64,000 nt of DNA from Eublepharis macularius (GCF_028583425.1 NC_072792.1:14435676-14499675); one strand, 5' to 3'. Positions 20,878 to 31,263 are shown, counted from the first letter of the stretch. A program made the numbers and translations. The notes: a model not told the origin generated them from the letters alone.

Positions 20878-23800
20878 TTGATAGACCACAGTACATGTGA
20901 AATAGTCATTCCTCAAAGTAAAATTTTGGGTACTTATTAGCTCCCTAGTGGACTTGGAATTGGTTTTCTTTTAAATGTAATGTTTACAACTGTTTTGAAT
21001 TGAACATAGAGTCCAAGTTCTCTTGTCTTGACTACTATTTTGGGGGGGGGAACCTTTATTGTTGCTCTTTAAAAGTCCATATTACAGAGATTGCAATAGA
21101 GAATTCAATTTACAATAATAACAATTCAATACAGGAATCAAATATAACAGTGTGAAAGAGGAGATTAAAACTGAATGTAGAATATATTACAAGAACATCA
21201 AAAGAGTTTAGCTTACCATTCATACGTAAAATTCCAATATATTTCAGAAGGAGGTGAGTGCCTGGGAGACATAGGAGGGTGGTAGAATTTGTCAGCAGTG
21301 GAAACCAGATTTGTATGAATTTGTCTTGGGGATCACTTGGCAACTTTTAAAGGTGGCACATATATCAGTACAACGTAAATTTTCCTGCAGTTTTGTTGTG
21401 GTAAAACAGTATTAGACTGCCATGACAAGTCAGTATGTCTGTTCTCTACTTCCTAGAAAATAATTCTCTCTCCAACTCCCCCTCCCCCCCCCCCCATGAG
21501 CCTACGTGCAATGCTTTGGACACTGCATTACATAAATGCAAGAGTTGTTATTATTTCTTATGAATTTTTCGCTCCTGCGTCTCAACCATCATTAGATCGA
21601 TTTGCAATGTAAGAGTATGTGAGATGCAGGACATTTATATGAGAAAATTGTTTCTCTTTGCTTTAGAATCCCACTTTTCCATTTCACTTTTAGTACTTTA
21701 TCGACATATAGCCAGGTGGCTCAGATGTGAAAATTGCCTTTTACGGAATATAAGGCAGCGGATAACGCATCCATTGTTTCATTAACCATTCCTATGAATA
21801 TTGCTCATCAGCGTTCATCACTGCTATGGTACTGCAGGCAACAACTAGATTCTGATGCGATATTTAATATGTTTCATTGTACTTTAAAGAACTGAGCTGT
21901 GATGCAGTGATTAAGAATTGAGTACAAAAATTCCAGCGCATTTCTATCACTTTAAATAGGGTTAAATGCTCAAATGTAAAAAGAAGTCTAATTCATTGAA
22001 GGGGGAAACAATAGTCATGTTCTCAATACCCACTGTATGAGCTTCTCTTGGAGGGAATGCAGTTGCACAGAAAAAATGCCTAAGTATGCTGGCTCCATGC
22101 TGCAATATAATGCACCAGAGCATAAACCTTTGTTTAGACACTTCCTATTAATGTAAGAGCATGTCTACACTGCAGATTTAAACTTGCTTAATAGACATTT
22201 GCGCTACCTAGGTGACACTAGGAATTGCAGTTCTGGGAGAAGGGAGCAAACGGATCAATTTTCAGCACTTTACCAAATTATATTCCAATGATTCTTTGGG
22301 GGAAGCTATAATGTTTAATGTGATATAAAACAAAGATAACTTTGCAGCATAGATATACCCATAAAAATAGAGGAGATTTCTGTTGCTTTAAAGCACACAA
22401 ATATTTTAGATTACAAATGAAGCATTAAAAATGTTAACATTTCATTTCTGTTTATATTTTGTTCATATCAGTTTTCATTAGGCAACAGGGGAAAGAACAA
22501 AACTATTCTTTTTGGCATATGTAGGACCAATTACATCATCATCAGTGGAAAAACTCTGATTTTATTAATCTCTTGGTTTGGTACCATTCTTAATTTTTCT
22601 TTGAGCAAGCAATTAATTGGATTGATAGAAACAAATAGAACTAACACAGCAGTAATTCCACAATGGCATAATCCTAGGTTTTTGTTTGCTTTAATTGAAT
22701 CTGTATTATTAGATTAAATAAATTAATGAAATTATGAAACAATGGATAATGCTTCTTTACACGAGTAAGCTCACAGAATATCAGTGGTTTCGTAGCATCT
22801 ATTGAGAGATATGGGAGTGATATAGGATGGAATGATTTTTGGTATAATTGTGTGGCAATTAGAAAGGACTGCAATTTCCCAGAGAAGACTGGCTGGTCCT
22901 ACTTTTGGCTTCCCCCAAATGTCTTTACACAAATCTACTGAGACATTATACCTTAGCATAAACCTCCAAATGTGACTTCTAAAAAATAATCTGTTGGTGT
23001 AGGAGTCCTCTAACGTTTATCATCTACTGGTATTTGTGGTCTCGTTACATGATTGATAAACCTAGAATTTATTAATTTATTCTTGTATATCCTTATGCTT
23101 CCAGTTTGCTCTGGGCATCTCACAATCAAAACAGCAAGAGAAGCAAAGAGAATCCCACAATAAGACATCCTGGAATAGAATCCAGGGAGTAAAAAAAAAT
23201 CACAAAATCATACATTTAACAGCCAGGAAGCACTAATTTAAAACATTTAGTTCCCAGCACCTTCTGATTAAAACACTAGTGCTGACAGAGAAGGTTTTCA
23301 TCTTTTCATAAAAACACAGGATTGGTTCCCACATGAAATCTCCACTGAGGGAATGGATTTTGGTCAGCAAAGAGGGACTTTCTCAATCTCCGTTTTCTGT
23401 GGTAGCCCAAAATACCCCCTGAAATGCTGATACTGTGGAACTAGAGATCTCCAGGAATAGCAAGTGTGAGACAGTTAGAGGTCTGCAGTGAGACAGCAAA
23501 TTGGCAAAAATGTCCCCTTACCCATAGCAGAAATTTTCTATGATATCATCACCAAGGAATCAAATCAGCAGAGCACCCATTCCAAAGACTCTCAGCTACA
23601 ACCAAGGAGGCCATTTCAGCTACTCTGTCTTGCTCATTGTCTTCACCCACTTTGACCTTGAAGTATTTTATTTCAGCTCCAGTGGCTGGCAGCTCTATTT
23701 TATTTCTCAGAGATACAGCGTCAGCTGTAGCTGGTAGGCACACCTAAATAATGTACTGAACATTACTATCAGAAGATATTGTGTTCATGGGTGGTATGAC

Positions 23801-24061
23801 TTTTTAGCCCCTAATGATGTCCTGGGTATGAAACAAGTTGGAATATCTAGCCAGCCACTTGTTGGGCTATAGGATCCTTTGAGTCCCTTTCCATCCTTTC
23901 TGTCTCCACCTACAAAGTAAAAAGAAGGTGTTTTGTTAGAGAGTTGGTATATTTTGAGAGCCTTATCAGGAAGTTATTTTTTCAAGACAAGTGCTTTTTT
24001 AATTCTTCATATCATCTCAACTTTTGTTGGAAGAAAAGAAAATATTTATATGTGTGCAGAT
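20878..24061. other. Large unassigned AT-rich stretch
   Basis: No gene recognised over 3.2 kb. A possible old DNA element lies at 22155-22372, where ATGTCTACACTGCAGATTTA is loosely mirrored by AACTTTGCAGCATAGATATA. Homopolymer G (about 21043) and C (about 21483) runs are present. The rest shows only short frames and may include unique intergenic or intronic sequence. Confidence 0.4.
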
Positions 24062-24325
24062 TAATAATAACAACAGCAGCGGCAACAACATTCAATTTAT
24101 ATACCGCCCTTCAGGACAACTTAATGCCCACTCAGAGTGGTTTACAAAGTATGTCATTATTATCCCCACAACAAAACACCCTGTGCAGTGGGTGGGGCTG
24201 AGAGAGCTCCAGAGAACTGTGACTAGCCCAAGGTCACCTAGCTGGCTTCAAGTGGAGGAGTGGGGAATTAAACCCAGCTTTCCAGATTAGAGTCCCATAC
24301 TCTTAACCACTATACAAAACTGTAG
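24062..24325 (-). repeat. tRNA-derived SINE (Sauria-type), antisense
   Basis: Plus-strand order: AAT/AAC repeat, TTTATATACCGCCCTTCAGG, GGTGGGGCTGAGAGAGCTCC, CCCAAGGTCACCTAGCTGG, then the tRNA-like head TAGAGTCCCATACTCTTAAC. Nearly full length. Confidence 0.9.
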
Positions 24326-24659
24326 AAGATACAGCTGTGGAATTCCTACTTTACATCACATAGGAGGTCCTTTGTGTCCTTCCTTTGTGTTTATAAGTAC
24401 TTATGAGAAAAGATATTTTGATATACTTTGGAATACACTTAAGAATATTCACTTGTGGAATTCCAGTTGGATTGCAGTCTTCTCAGCTTGAACTGTGAAG
24501 AGAAAGGCAAGGACATTTACTTCACATTAGGGAATCTATAAACTTTATTTATACAGTTGACACCTTTATTGAATGTGTTCGTTTTGTATATTGGAAGTTT
24601 ATAATTGTAGGAATATTTATTAGATGAACATAAGTATTTATAAGCACTTTGCACTTCAC
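24326..24659. other. Unassigned DNA
   Basis: Nothing recognised. Confidence 0.35.
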
Positions 24660-25319
24660 ATGTGAATACACTTTATATTCATATGTATAGACTCTTCACG
24701 GCCTTGGTTCAGCATACCTCTGGGACCGCCTCCCTCCTTATGTCCCTCCACAGCAGCTTCGCTCATCTGAACAGGTTCTCTTGCAGGTACCAGCCTGTAC
24801 ATGGTCAAAATCAACAGCCGTCTGTACACGGGCATTCTCTGTGGTGGCCCCCACCCTATGGATCTGCCCGCCTGAGGAGGTCAGGAGAGCCCCTCCTTGC
24901 TTCTGGCTTTCCACAAACAATGCAAAACTGAATTATTCAAAAAGGCCTTTTTTCTCAGCTAAGAGAGCAGTATTGTAGGAAAGGGGCCGCAGATGTTTTG
25001 CTGATGAGTTAGAAATGATAGATTTCACCATTATGTTGTCTTACATGTTATCTGTTGCTTTAAATATGTACTCCTATATACTACCTGTGCTTTATGTTGT
25101 TTAATGTAAGTCCTAGAATTGATTATGTTCTGTTTCTGCAATTCCTCAATGCCATACTGGATCCTTGCTAATACTATGTCTTTGTAAACTTATATTCATT
25201 TACCCCATGACATTGTTTATGGAAATGTTCTTGATACTGTATGGAAATGCCTGCCCTTGTCCTTGCTACTGATTGTACTAATCTCACACTATGTAATCCT
25301 CCTTGAGTCTCAGTGAGAA
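24660..25319 (+). mobile_element. LINE-like 3' region (left half), target of the Ngaro insertion
   Basis: Contains GTTCTCTTGCAGGTACCAGC, TCTGTGGTGGCCCCCACCCT and CTTGCTAATACTATGTCTTT, shared with 54720-54930, and ends at CTTGAGTCTCAGTGAGAA. The tail resumes at 31688 (AGGTGGAATATAAATGAC plus an AAT repeat). Related copies are at 2560 and 46799. Probably the 3' end of a CR1/L2-like LINE; class uncertain. Confidence 0.6.
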
Positions 25320-25592
25320 GCAAGGGCCCCCAGACTTACCTGGGCGGCCAGTTTGCCGGCGGCGGGGCGGCAGGCTCGGAGGGGAAGCCGGGCTCGCGTC
25401 GGCTCCCGGCTGCCTCTCGGCACCCCGGCCAATCGGTTTGAATCCCGCCCGGCCAATCAGCGTGGGCCGCGGGGCCGGGTGGGCGGGGCACCGGGGGGGC
25501 GGACCTGAGGGGAGCAGTCTTCCCTCCGGTCCGCCTCATGGGTATTTACCCAGGCAGCCGGCCGGGCCTCTTCCTGTTCACTCCAGCCGGCG
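25320..25592 (+). repeat. Ngaro A1 repeat (5' terminal)
   Basis: The 273-bp left terminal repeat starts GCAAGGGCCCCCAGAC and ends CCAGCCGGCG. It is matched by A2 at 30923-31195. It is CpG-rich and presumably holds the promoter. Differences from A2 are mainly A/T in A1 against G/C in A2 (for example near 25410, 25490 and 25540), several at CpG sites. Confidence 0.93.
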
Positions 25593-25834
25593 AAGTGAGC
25601 AGGTCGTCCCCGCGTCTGTCGCTGAAATCACTCGCAGCACGCGGTGCGGCGGCCTGATCTTCAGCTGTGGAGCGAGCGAGTCGTCGGTTCCTGGAAGCGG
25701 AAGGGGCCCCACGCAGCGGAGGAGGACTTGCGGCGGCAGCGGCGGTCGGCGGTCGGCCCGGAGAAGAGGCGGGCGCACGAGGGAAGACGCGGAGGCCGCC
25801 CCAACTGCCTGGAGCAGGAAGAAAGGGAAGAAGC

Positions 25835-27352
25835 ATGGCTCCAGCACCGAAACGGAAGACGGCGGCGGGCCCAGCTGCTCCAACCGGCGGCGGCCAGAGC
25901 AGGGCAAGGAAGGCCAAGGACGGCCCTCCCCAACCCAGGCGGCGCCCAGCCGCGGCACCCCCCAAGGGGAAAAACGGGGGGGTGAGGGGGACCAAAAGAG
26001 GCACGCGGCCTGCTGCGGCAGGCCCCTCAAGTGGCCTCCCCACCCGGGCGGGCAGAGGGGCGGCTGAGGCTTTGGGTTCCCCCCCAAGGACAACCAAGGG
26101 GAAAGGCCCAGGCCGCAAGCCTGCAGCCGGGGAGCCCCTCATGGGACGGCAAGCAGGGGGCTGGGGTACCGGTCAGGCTGAGGACAGCACCCTGCAGGGA
26201 ATCTCAAGGGCCCTACAGCAGCTCACATCAAAGGTGGAGCTCATGGAGGCCTCCAGCTTCAGGGGCGCCCAGGCACCCAGCCTGCCGGAGCAAGCCAGCA
26301 GCAGGGGCGGGGGGAACCAGCCCCAGCGGCAAAGAAGGGGCAGAGAGTGGTCAACCTCCAGCGAGGATGCCTCCAGGAGCCCACTGCGCAAGCAAAGGAG
26401 CAAGAGGAGGAAGAGGAGGCGCGGAGCCCGCCGGAGCAGGGAACACACAGACAGCGAGGGATCCTCAGGTACGTCTTCTACCTCATCCGATGAGAACGAG
26501 GTGGGGGATGACTACTGGGGGGTGGCCGCACAGACCCCGGGCCTCCCAAGGTGGGCACTAAAACGCAGGCAGGGGCAGGCACGGGAGCAAGGGGGGGCAG
26601 CAGAGGTATGGTCCGCGGGCCTCTCGGGGGAGCCCCACAGGGTGGCCGCGTCCTTCATGGACGACAAGGACCCCCCGGGCATCCACTTATCGAGAAGGGT
26701 GAGAGAGCGCATACTGGGGGGCTACTATGTAGATGTCTTTGCTCTAATCAGGCCCGAGGCGGAGGATGGCAGGAGCGCCCCGACCGCAAAAAGGGAAAGG
26801 AAATCCAGCAAGGGGGAGGTGGCCGAGTGCACCTTCAGCAACTGGTTGGAGGGGTACACTGTCTACATGGGGGTGGTCCAGGCGGCCTACCCCGAGAGGG
26901 GCTGGCACTTGACCAACCACCAGGGAAACGTGCTCAGGGCAAGGGCCCTGGCAGGGGAGGCAGCAGCCATAGACTACGACGAGGCCTTCCGCAAGAGGGC
27001 GTCCCACAACCCCCGGGCCAGGTGGGACCTCATTAATCAGAAACTGTGGTTGTGGCTGGTCGGACCCCACATCAGGGGTCGGGCGGAGGGGGCTCGAGGC
27101 TGGAAGGCATCCAGCCGCCGGGACAGGAACCGGGGCATCTGCTGGGAATACAACCAGGGGAGGTGTTTGCGGCCCAGGTGCAAGTACGACCACAGCTGTG
27201 ACTCCTGTTTCGGTCCTCACCCCCGTGCCTCTTGCACACGGGGGAGCACCTCCGCGCAGCCCTTTCGGGGTGGCCGGCCCTCCCAAGGTGGCCCTCGCAA
27301 GGAGGGAGGCTCCAGCACGGCCACCTCCCAGCCTGCCACAGCAAGCAAGTAG
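25835..27352 (+). CDS. Ngaro ORF1, Gag-like zinc-finger protein
   Basis: The likely start is ATG 25835 in a strong context (AAGCATGG), giving about 505 residues. The frame is open further upstream but without ATG. The N-terminal half is basic and low-complexity (Ala, Gly, Pro, Arg, Lys; an RSKRRKRRRGARR stretch near residue 190). A folded region follows, with GIHLSRRVRERILGGYYVDV and WLEGYTVYMGVVQAAYPERG, resembling Gag cores of DIRS/Ngaro elements. Near the C-terminus are CWEYNQGRCLRPRCKYDH (C-x7-C-x4-C-x3-H) and CDSCFGPHPRASC (C-x2-C-x3-H-x4-C), both zinc-finger spacings suited to RNA binding. Presumed role: packaging element RNA. It overlaps ORF2 in another frame by up to about 155 bases. 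A donor-like CAGGTACGT sits at 26466-26474. Confidence 0.87.
   Translation: MAPAPKRKTAAGPAAPTGGGQSRARKAKDGPPQPRRRPAAAPPKGKNGGVRGTKRGTRPAAAGPSSGLPTRAGRGAAEALGSPPRTTKGKGPGRKPAAGEPLMGRQAGGWGTGQAEDSTLQGISRALQQLTSKVELMEASSFRGAQAPSLPEQASSRGGGNQPQRQRRGREWSTSSEDASRSPLRKQRSKRRKRRRGARRSREHTDSEGSSGTSSTSSDENEVGDDYWGVAAQTPGLPRWALKRRQGQAREQGGAAEVWSAGLSGEPHRVAASFMDDKDPPGIHLSRRVRERILGGYYVDVFALIRPEAEDGRSAPTAKRERKSSKGEVAECTFSNWLEGYTVYMGVVQAAYPERGWHLTNHQGNVLRARALAGEAAAIDYDEAFRKRASHNPRARWDLINQKLWLWLVGPHIRGRAEGARGWKASSRRDRNRGICWEYNQGRCLRPRCKYDHSCDSCFGPHPRASCTRGSTSAQPFRGGRPSQGGPRKEGGSSTATSQPATASK
26466..26474 (+). promoter_or_regulatory. Candidate splice donor in Ngaro ORF1
   Basis: CAGGTACGT with the cut after G26468, first base of a Gly codon (phase 1). 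The phase matches the acceptor at 29893. It is the best donor-like match I noticed by eye in ORF1. Inference only. Confidence 0.4.
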
Positions 27353-27647
27353 CGCGGGCATTGGGGTCGGGGGCCTGGCGCCCACGCCAATAAGGCTCAG
27401 GTCCTTGCTCCCCCTCCTACTCCGATACCCCAACAAGCGGGCGGCCCGGTATTTGGCCGAGGGCTTTTCCTCGGGCTTCCCTATTCCTTTCATGGGCCCA
27501 CGGGTAGCCACCACCTCAGGCAACTTGAAGTCAGCCATCGAGATGCCAAGGGTGGTGGAGTCAAAGCTAGCCAAGGAAATAGCCGCCGGGCGTATAGCGG
27601 GCCCCTTCCCCAACCCCCCACTGCCCAATCTGAGGGTTCCCCCCTAG
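27198..27647 (+). pseudogene. Ngaro ORF2 (pol), N-terminal part before frame break
   Basis: This open frame overlaps the end of ORF1 and continues past it. From about 27420 it has the expected RT lead-in: YPNKRAARYLAEGFSSGF, then GNLKSAIEMPRVVESKL, KEIAAGRIAGPF and PLPNLRV. It ends at a TAG (27645-27647) directly after a run of six C (27639-27644). The next RT block (VVPKKTPGEYRLIHHLSYP) continues without a gap in another frame, so a single-base indel in the C run explains the stop. The true ORF2 start within 27198-27420 is not clear. Confidence 0.8.
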
Positions 27648-28102
27648 GGGTGGTCCCCAAGAAGACCCCCGGGGAGTACAGGCTCATTCACCACCTGTCT
27701 TACCCTCGGGGGTCGTCGGTCAACGACGCCATACCCCCAGAGCTCTGTTCGGTTAAGTATGCATCCTTCGATCAGGCCGTCCGGCTGGTTCAGTCTTGCG
27801 GCCCGGGCGCCCTCATGGCAAAATGCGACATCCAGTCCGCCTTCAGGCTGTTGCCCGTCCACCCGGATGATTTTTGTCTGCTGGGGATCAGGTTTCAGGG
27901 TCAATGGTTCGTGGACAAGGCCATGCCAATGGGGTGCTCGGTAGCGTGCGCGGCTTTCGAAACCTTCAGCACCTTTTTGGAGTGGGCTGCGAAGGAGCGG
28001 ATGGGGGCCCCCCACATCACGCATTATTTAGATGACTTCCTGATATCGGGGCCCCCTGGGGGGTCGGCATGCGCCGACCGGCTAAAAGCTTCCAGACTCT
28101 AG
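27648..28102 (+). pseudogene. Ngaro reverse transcriptase domain (palm)
   Basis: Reads as the DIRS/Ngaro RT, which copies element RNA to DNA. Motifs in order: KTPGEYRLIHHLSYP, then LMAKCDIQSAFRLLPVHP (first catalytic Asp), GQWFVDKAMPMGCSVACAAF, and the active-site HYLDDFL at 28022-28042 with the two catalytic Asp. The frame ends at a TAG just after 28100. The following thumb/RNase H sequence is in the next frame, and the switch lies near 28090 (AAAAGCTTCC). No other stops interrupt the domain. Confidence 0.92.
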
Positions 28103-28968
28103 CGCGGGAGCTGGGCATCCCCCTGGCAGAGGAAAAAACCGAGGGCCCCTCTTCCCGGCTAACCTACTTGGGGATAGAGCTGGATTCTGTGGCGGGCCTG
28201 TCCCGCCTGCCAGCAGACAAGGTCTCCCGCCTGAGCGCCCTGATCACCTCCACGGCATCCCGGAAAAAGTGCACGCTCAGGGAGCTGCAGGTCATCATAG
28301 GCCACTTAAATTTCGCCTGCAAGGTGGTTTCCCCAGGGAGAGCCTTCTGCGCCAGGCTCGCCCAGGCCACAAGGGGGGTCCCGTCCCCGCGCCATCACAT
28401 TCGCATCACAAAGGGCATCAGGGAGGATCTCAGAACCTGGCAGCATTTCTTGGAAGGTTTCAACGGGGTCTCCATGTGGCAGGGTTCCCTCGACCTGGGA
28501 GGGACCCTGCAAGTTCATTCCGATGCTGCGGGAAGCCTGGGCTTCGGGGTGTACTTCGGGGGGCGGTGGTGCGCGCAGCGCTGGCCGCCTGCGTGGGAGA
28601 AGGAGGGGATCCTCAGGGACCTCACCTTCCTAGAACTATTTCCCATCATCGTTGCCGTAGCCCTTTGGGGGGACCTCCTGAGGGACAGCAGGGTTACCTT
28701 CTGGTGTGACAACCAAGCGGTGGTGAGTGTTATCAATAGGCAATCCTCTCGCTCTGAGCGGGTCATGCGTCTGGTGCGCCACTTGGTCCTGTCGTGCTTA
28801 CTCGCTAACATTACCTTTTCTGCGCGGCATGTAGCAGGTGTGGATAATGGCATTGCAGACGCCTTGTCTCGATTCCAGATGGAGAGGTTTTTCAGCCTGG
28901 CCCCAGCGGCCCGTCGCACCCCAGAAGAGTTCCCAGAGGACCTGTGGCGAGTTGGCAGCAAGCAGTGA
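28103..28968 (+). CDS. Ngaro RT thumb and RNase H domain, ORF2 C-terminal part
   Basis: Continues ORF2 in the shifted frame (open from 28069). RLTYLGIELDSVAG marks the end of the RT. The RNase H follows: VHSDAAGSLGFGV (catalytic Asp at 28522), LTFLELFPIIVA (Glu), TFWCDNQAVVSVIN (Asp) and VAGVDNGIADALSR (Asp). RNase H removes RNA from the RNA-DNA hybrid. The ORF ends at TGA 28966-28968, which overlaps the ATG of the recombinase ORF (28968-28970). That overlap suggests termination-reinitiation. Confidence 0.92.
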
Positions 28969-29866
28969 TGCAGGGAGTACTCAGCTCCATAGCTCCGACT
29001 ACTCTCCGGGCCTATGAGGCAGCTGAGAGGAGGTTTTGGGCCTTCGTGACGGGGGGTGGGGGCCCCAGCGCGTGGCCGGCCCCAACGGAGTGGGTCCTGC
29101 GCTATCTGGTGCACCTGCAGGAGGCTGGGCGCGCCCCCAGCACTATGCGCAGGGACATGGCAGCCATCTCCTTCTTCAGCAAGGCCTGTGGGTTCGGGGA
29201 CCCGTGCGACAGCTTCAGGGCCAGACGGGCAGTGGAAGGGTGGAGGCGTATGGCCCCTCCCCCCCGGACCACCGGAGGCCCATTACCCTGTCAATCCTGC
29301 GAGATATTGTGGCACTCACCCCACGGATCTGCCGGTCGGGATTCGAGGCCCTCCTCTTCCGCACGGCTTTTTCCCTGGCATTCTTTGGGGCTTTCAGGGT
29401 GGGGGAGCTGGTATGCGGGTCCCGGGACAACACATCGGGCCGGGCCCTCGAGCTGGGGGACATCAGCTTCCACCGGGGCTCCCTGCGGATCAGGGTTCGC
29501 CTTTCAAAAACAGACCAGCTGGGCAAGGGGACCAGCCTCCTGCTGCACCCGGCAGCGGAGGCCCCGGTATTCCCAGTGCAGAGCACGCGGCAGTACCTCG
29601 CGGCCCGCCCTGGAGCCGGGGGCCCCCTGTTGGTCCACGCAGATTCCTCCCCGGTGTCACGTTTCCAATTCCTGGCAGTGTTGCGGGCATGCCTCACCAG
29701 CGCTGGTCTCCCCGCCGGGGACTTTGGGACCCACTCCTTCAGGATCGGGGCCGCTACATCCGCAGCCCAGTGGGGCTTTGCCCCCTCCGAGATCCAGGCC
29801 CTGGGGCGCTGGAGATCTGAGGCATTCCGCACGTACATCCGCCCGTTGTCAGGCAACCGCTTATAA
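28968..29866 (+). pseudogene. Ngaro ORF3, tyrosine recombinase (frame break in the middle)
   Basis: Tyrosine recombinase that would integrate the circular DNA copy. It starts at ATG 28968 overlapping the ORF2 stop. The N-terminal SAM-like part reads APTTLRAYEAAERRFWAFV and STMRRDMAAISFFSKACGFG. A run of C at 29259-29265 marks a single-base frame change, after which the catalytic domain continues to TAA at 29866. Catalytic residues are visible: Arg in FGAFRVGEL (29396), His and Arg in THSFRIGAA (29732 and 29741), a Trp in LGRWRS in place of the second His, and Tyr in FRTYIR (29834). About 300 residues if counted across the break. Confidence 0.9.
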
Positions 29867-29893
29867 TTTTCATTTGCTCATTCTTCCTGGCAG
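29867..29893 (+). promoter_or_regulatory. Candidate splice acceptor before the SGNH ORF
   Basis: Pyrimidine-rich TTTTCATTTGCTCATTCTTC followed by CTGGCAG, directly after the recombinase stop codon. The exon would begin at 29894 in phase 1. Confidence 0.5.
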
Positions 29894-30465
29894 GTCACCT
29901 CCGGAAGGTTTGGATCTGTGGGCACAGCATCGTGCACTGGGCTGGCAAGTACGCGGCAGCGTCCGGCTGGGGAGAGCACCTGGGCCTTGACAACAGGATC
30001 AACGTCACCTGGATCGGCGTCAGGGGCCTGCGATGGGAAGGCCTTGTCCCGCTATTACAGCAACACGCCGGGCAGCGGGGAGCCCCCGACGCCGTGGTCA
30101 TCCAGCTGGGAGAGAACGACCTAGGCATCCACGAGGGACCAGAGCTTAAGCGAGCAATGATGCTGGACCTGGAGCGGCTCAGGGAGCTCTTCCCTGAAGC
30201 CCACATCTTCTGGTCAGATCTGCTGCAACGTCGGTGCTGGCGCACGGCCCGATGCGCCGAAAAAGTGGACAGGATCAGGCAGCGGGTGGCCAGGGCCATG
30301 GAGCTGCATGTGGGGCTATCGGGCGGCACCGCAATACTCCATCCGGACATTTCCTATAAGATAGAAGCGCTGTTTCGCCCAGACGGGGTCCATCTGTCCA
30401 GCTGGGGTCATGACCTGTGGCTGCAGGACATCCGGGATGGCCTCCGGGAATGGTTGCAGTGCTAG
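29894..30465 (+). CDS. Ngaro ORF4, SGNH/GDSL-type hydrolase domain
   Basis: About 190 codons ending at TAG 30465. Block I is VWICGHSIVHW (catalytic Ser in GHS, 29926-29928). Block III is LGENDLG (GxND, 30109-30120). Block V is RPDGVHLSSWG (Asp 30382 and His 30391). These are the SGNH hydrolase (lipase/esterase-like) signature blocks, and such domains are known in vertebrate Ngaro elements. The substrate is unknown. There is no in-frame ATG between the last in-frame stop (29818-29820) and the catalytic Ser. A pyrimidine-rich tract ending CAG precedes the frame (29867-29893). I therefore start the feature at the putative splice acceptor. Expression by splicing is inference. Confidence 0.83.
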
Positions 30466-30498
30466 GAGTTTTGGCGGGAGCCGCTTTGGGGCTCTGGT

Positions 30499-30922
30499 GG
30501 CGGTTTGGCATTGGGATCGGATCCCTCTGGGGGGAGATGGGGCCTCAGGTCGCATCGAACCCGTTTATAGGGGATTCCCTTAAGGAATTCAGGGAGTGAG
30601 GCCTAGCAGCGGGACCCAGCTCGGGGGCCCCGCACTCAGCGGCACGCTCCCTGGTGGCAGGGGGGCAATAAGGGGTGTACACCCGATTGCCCCTCCAACT
30701 GCCATCCCTCGGTTTCCCCCTCACAGCTTGGGCCTGTGGGGGCTGGAGGGATTGGCTGGCAGGCGGGTCAGCCAATTACTGGGATCCGATCCCTATGCGG
30801 CCAACACTCCTTGTCACTGTAATCAATAAAGTTGTGGCCTTGTTTAACTCCAACCTTGAGTCCTGCGTGTTCGTTATGGCTCTCCCCGGCTCAGCCGGCC
30901 ACCCATCACCGCTCGGCGGCAA
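30499..30922 (+). repeat. Ngaro B1 repeat
   Basis: 424-bp repeat starting GGCGGTTTGGCATTGGG and ending GCTCGGCGGCAA. Matched by B2 with about one difference. Contains AATAAA at 30825-30830 followed by a GT-rich stretch. It joins A2 directly, which is the circle-junction arrangement. Confidence 0.95.
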
Positions 30923-31195
30923 GCAAGGGCCCCCAGACTTACCTGGGCGGCCAGTTTGCCGGCGGCGGGGTGGCAGGCTCGGAGGGGAAGCCGGGCTCGC
31001 GTCGGCTCCCGGCTGCCTCTCGGCGCCCCGGCCAATCGGTTTGAATCCCGCCCGGCCAATCAGCGTGGGCCGCGGGGCCGGGGGGGCGGGGCGCCGGGGG
31101 GGCGGACCTGAGGGGAGCAGTCTTCCCTCCGGTCCGCCTCGTGGGTATTTACCCAGGCAGCCGGCCGGGCCTCTTCCTGTTCGCTCCAGCCGGCG
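30923..31195 (+). repeat. Ngaro A2 repeat
   Basis: 273-bp direct copy of A1, starting immediately after B1. Confidence 0.95.
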
Positions 31196-31263
31196 TAGTC
31201 CCACCCCCCTCTCCCTTTCTGTTGGGCTTTTTGTAAGTTTATTTTATTGTCGCAACTTTCAGG
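31196..31263. other. Spacer between A2 and B2
   Basis: 68 bp with no copy elsewhere in the element: C-rich CCCACCCCCCTCTCCC, then TTTTTGTAAGTTTATTTTAT. It may hold processing or recombination signals. Confidence 0.6.

Noticed and set aside
26744..27628. 294-codon minus-strand frame opposite the Ngaro ORFs, and other frames of 90-250 codons there
   Set aside because: Shadows of GC-rich coding sequence. The plus strand holds recognised catalytic motifs, the minus strand none.
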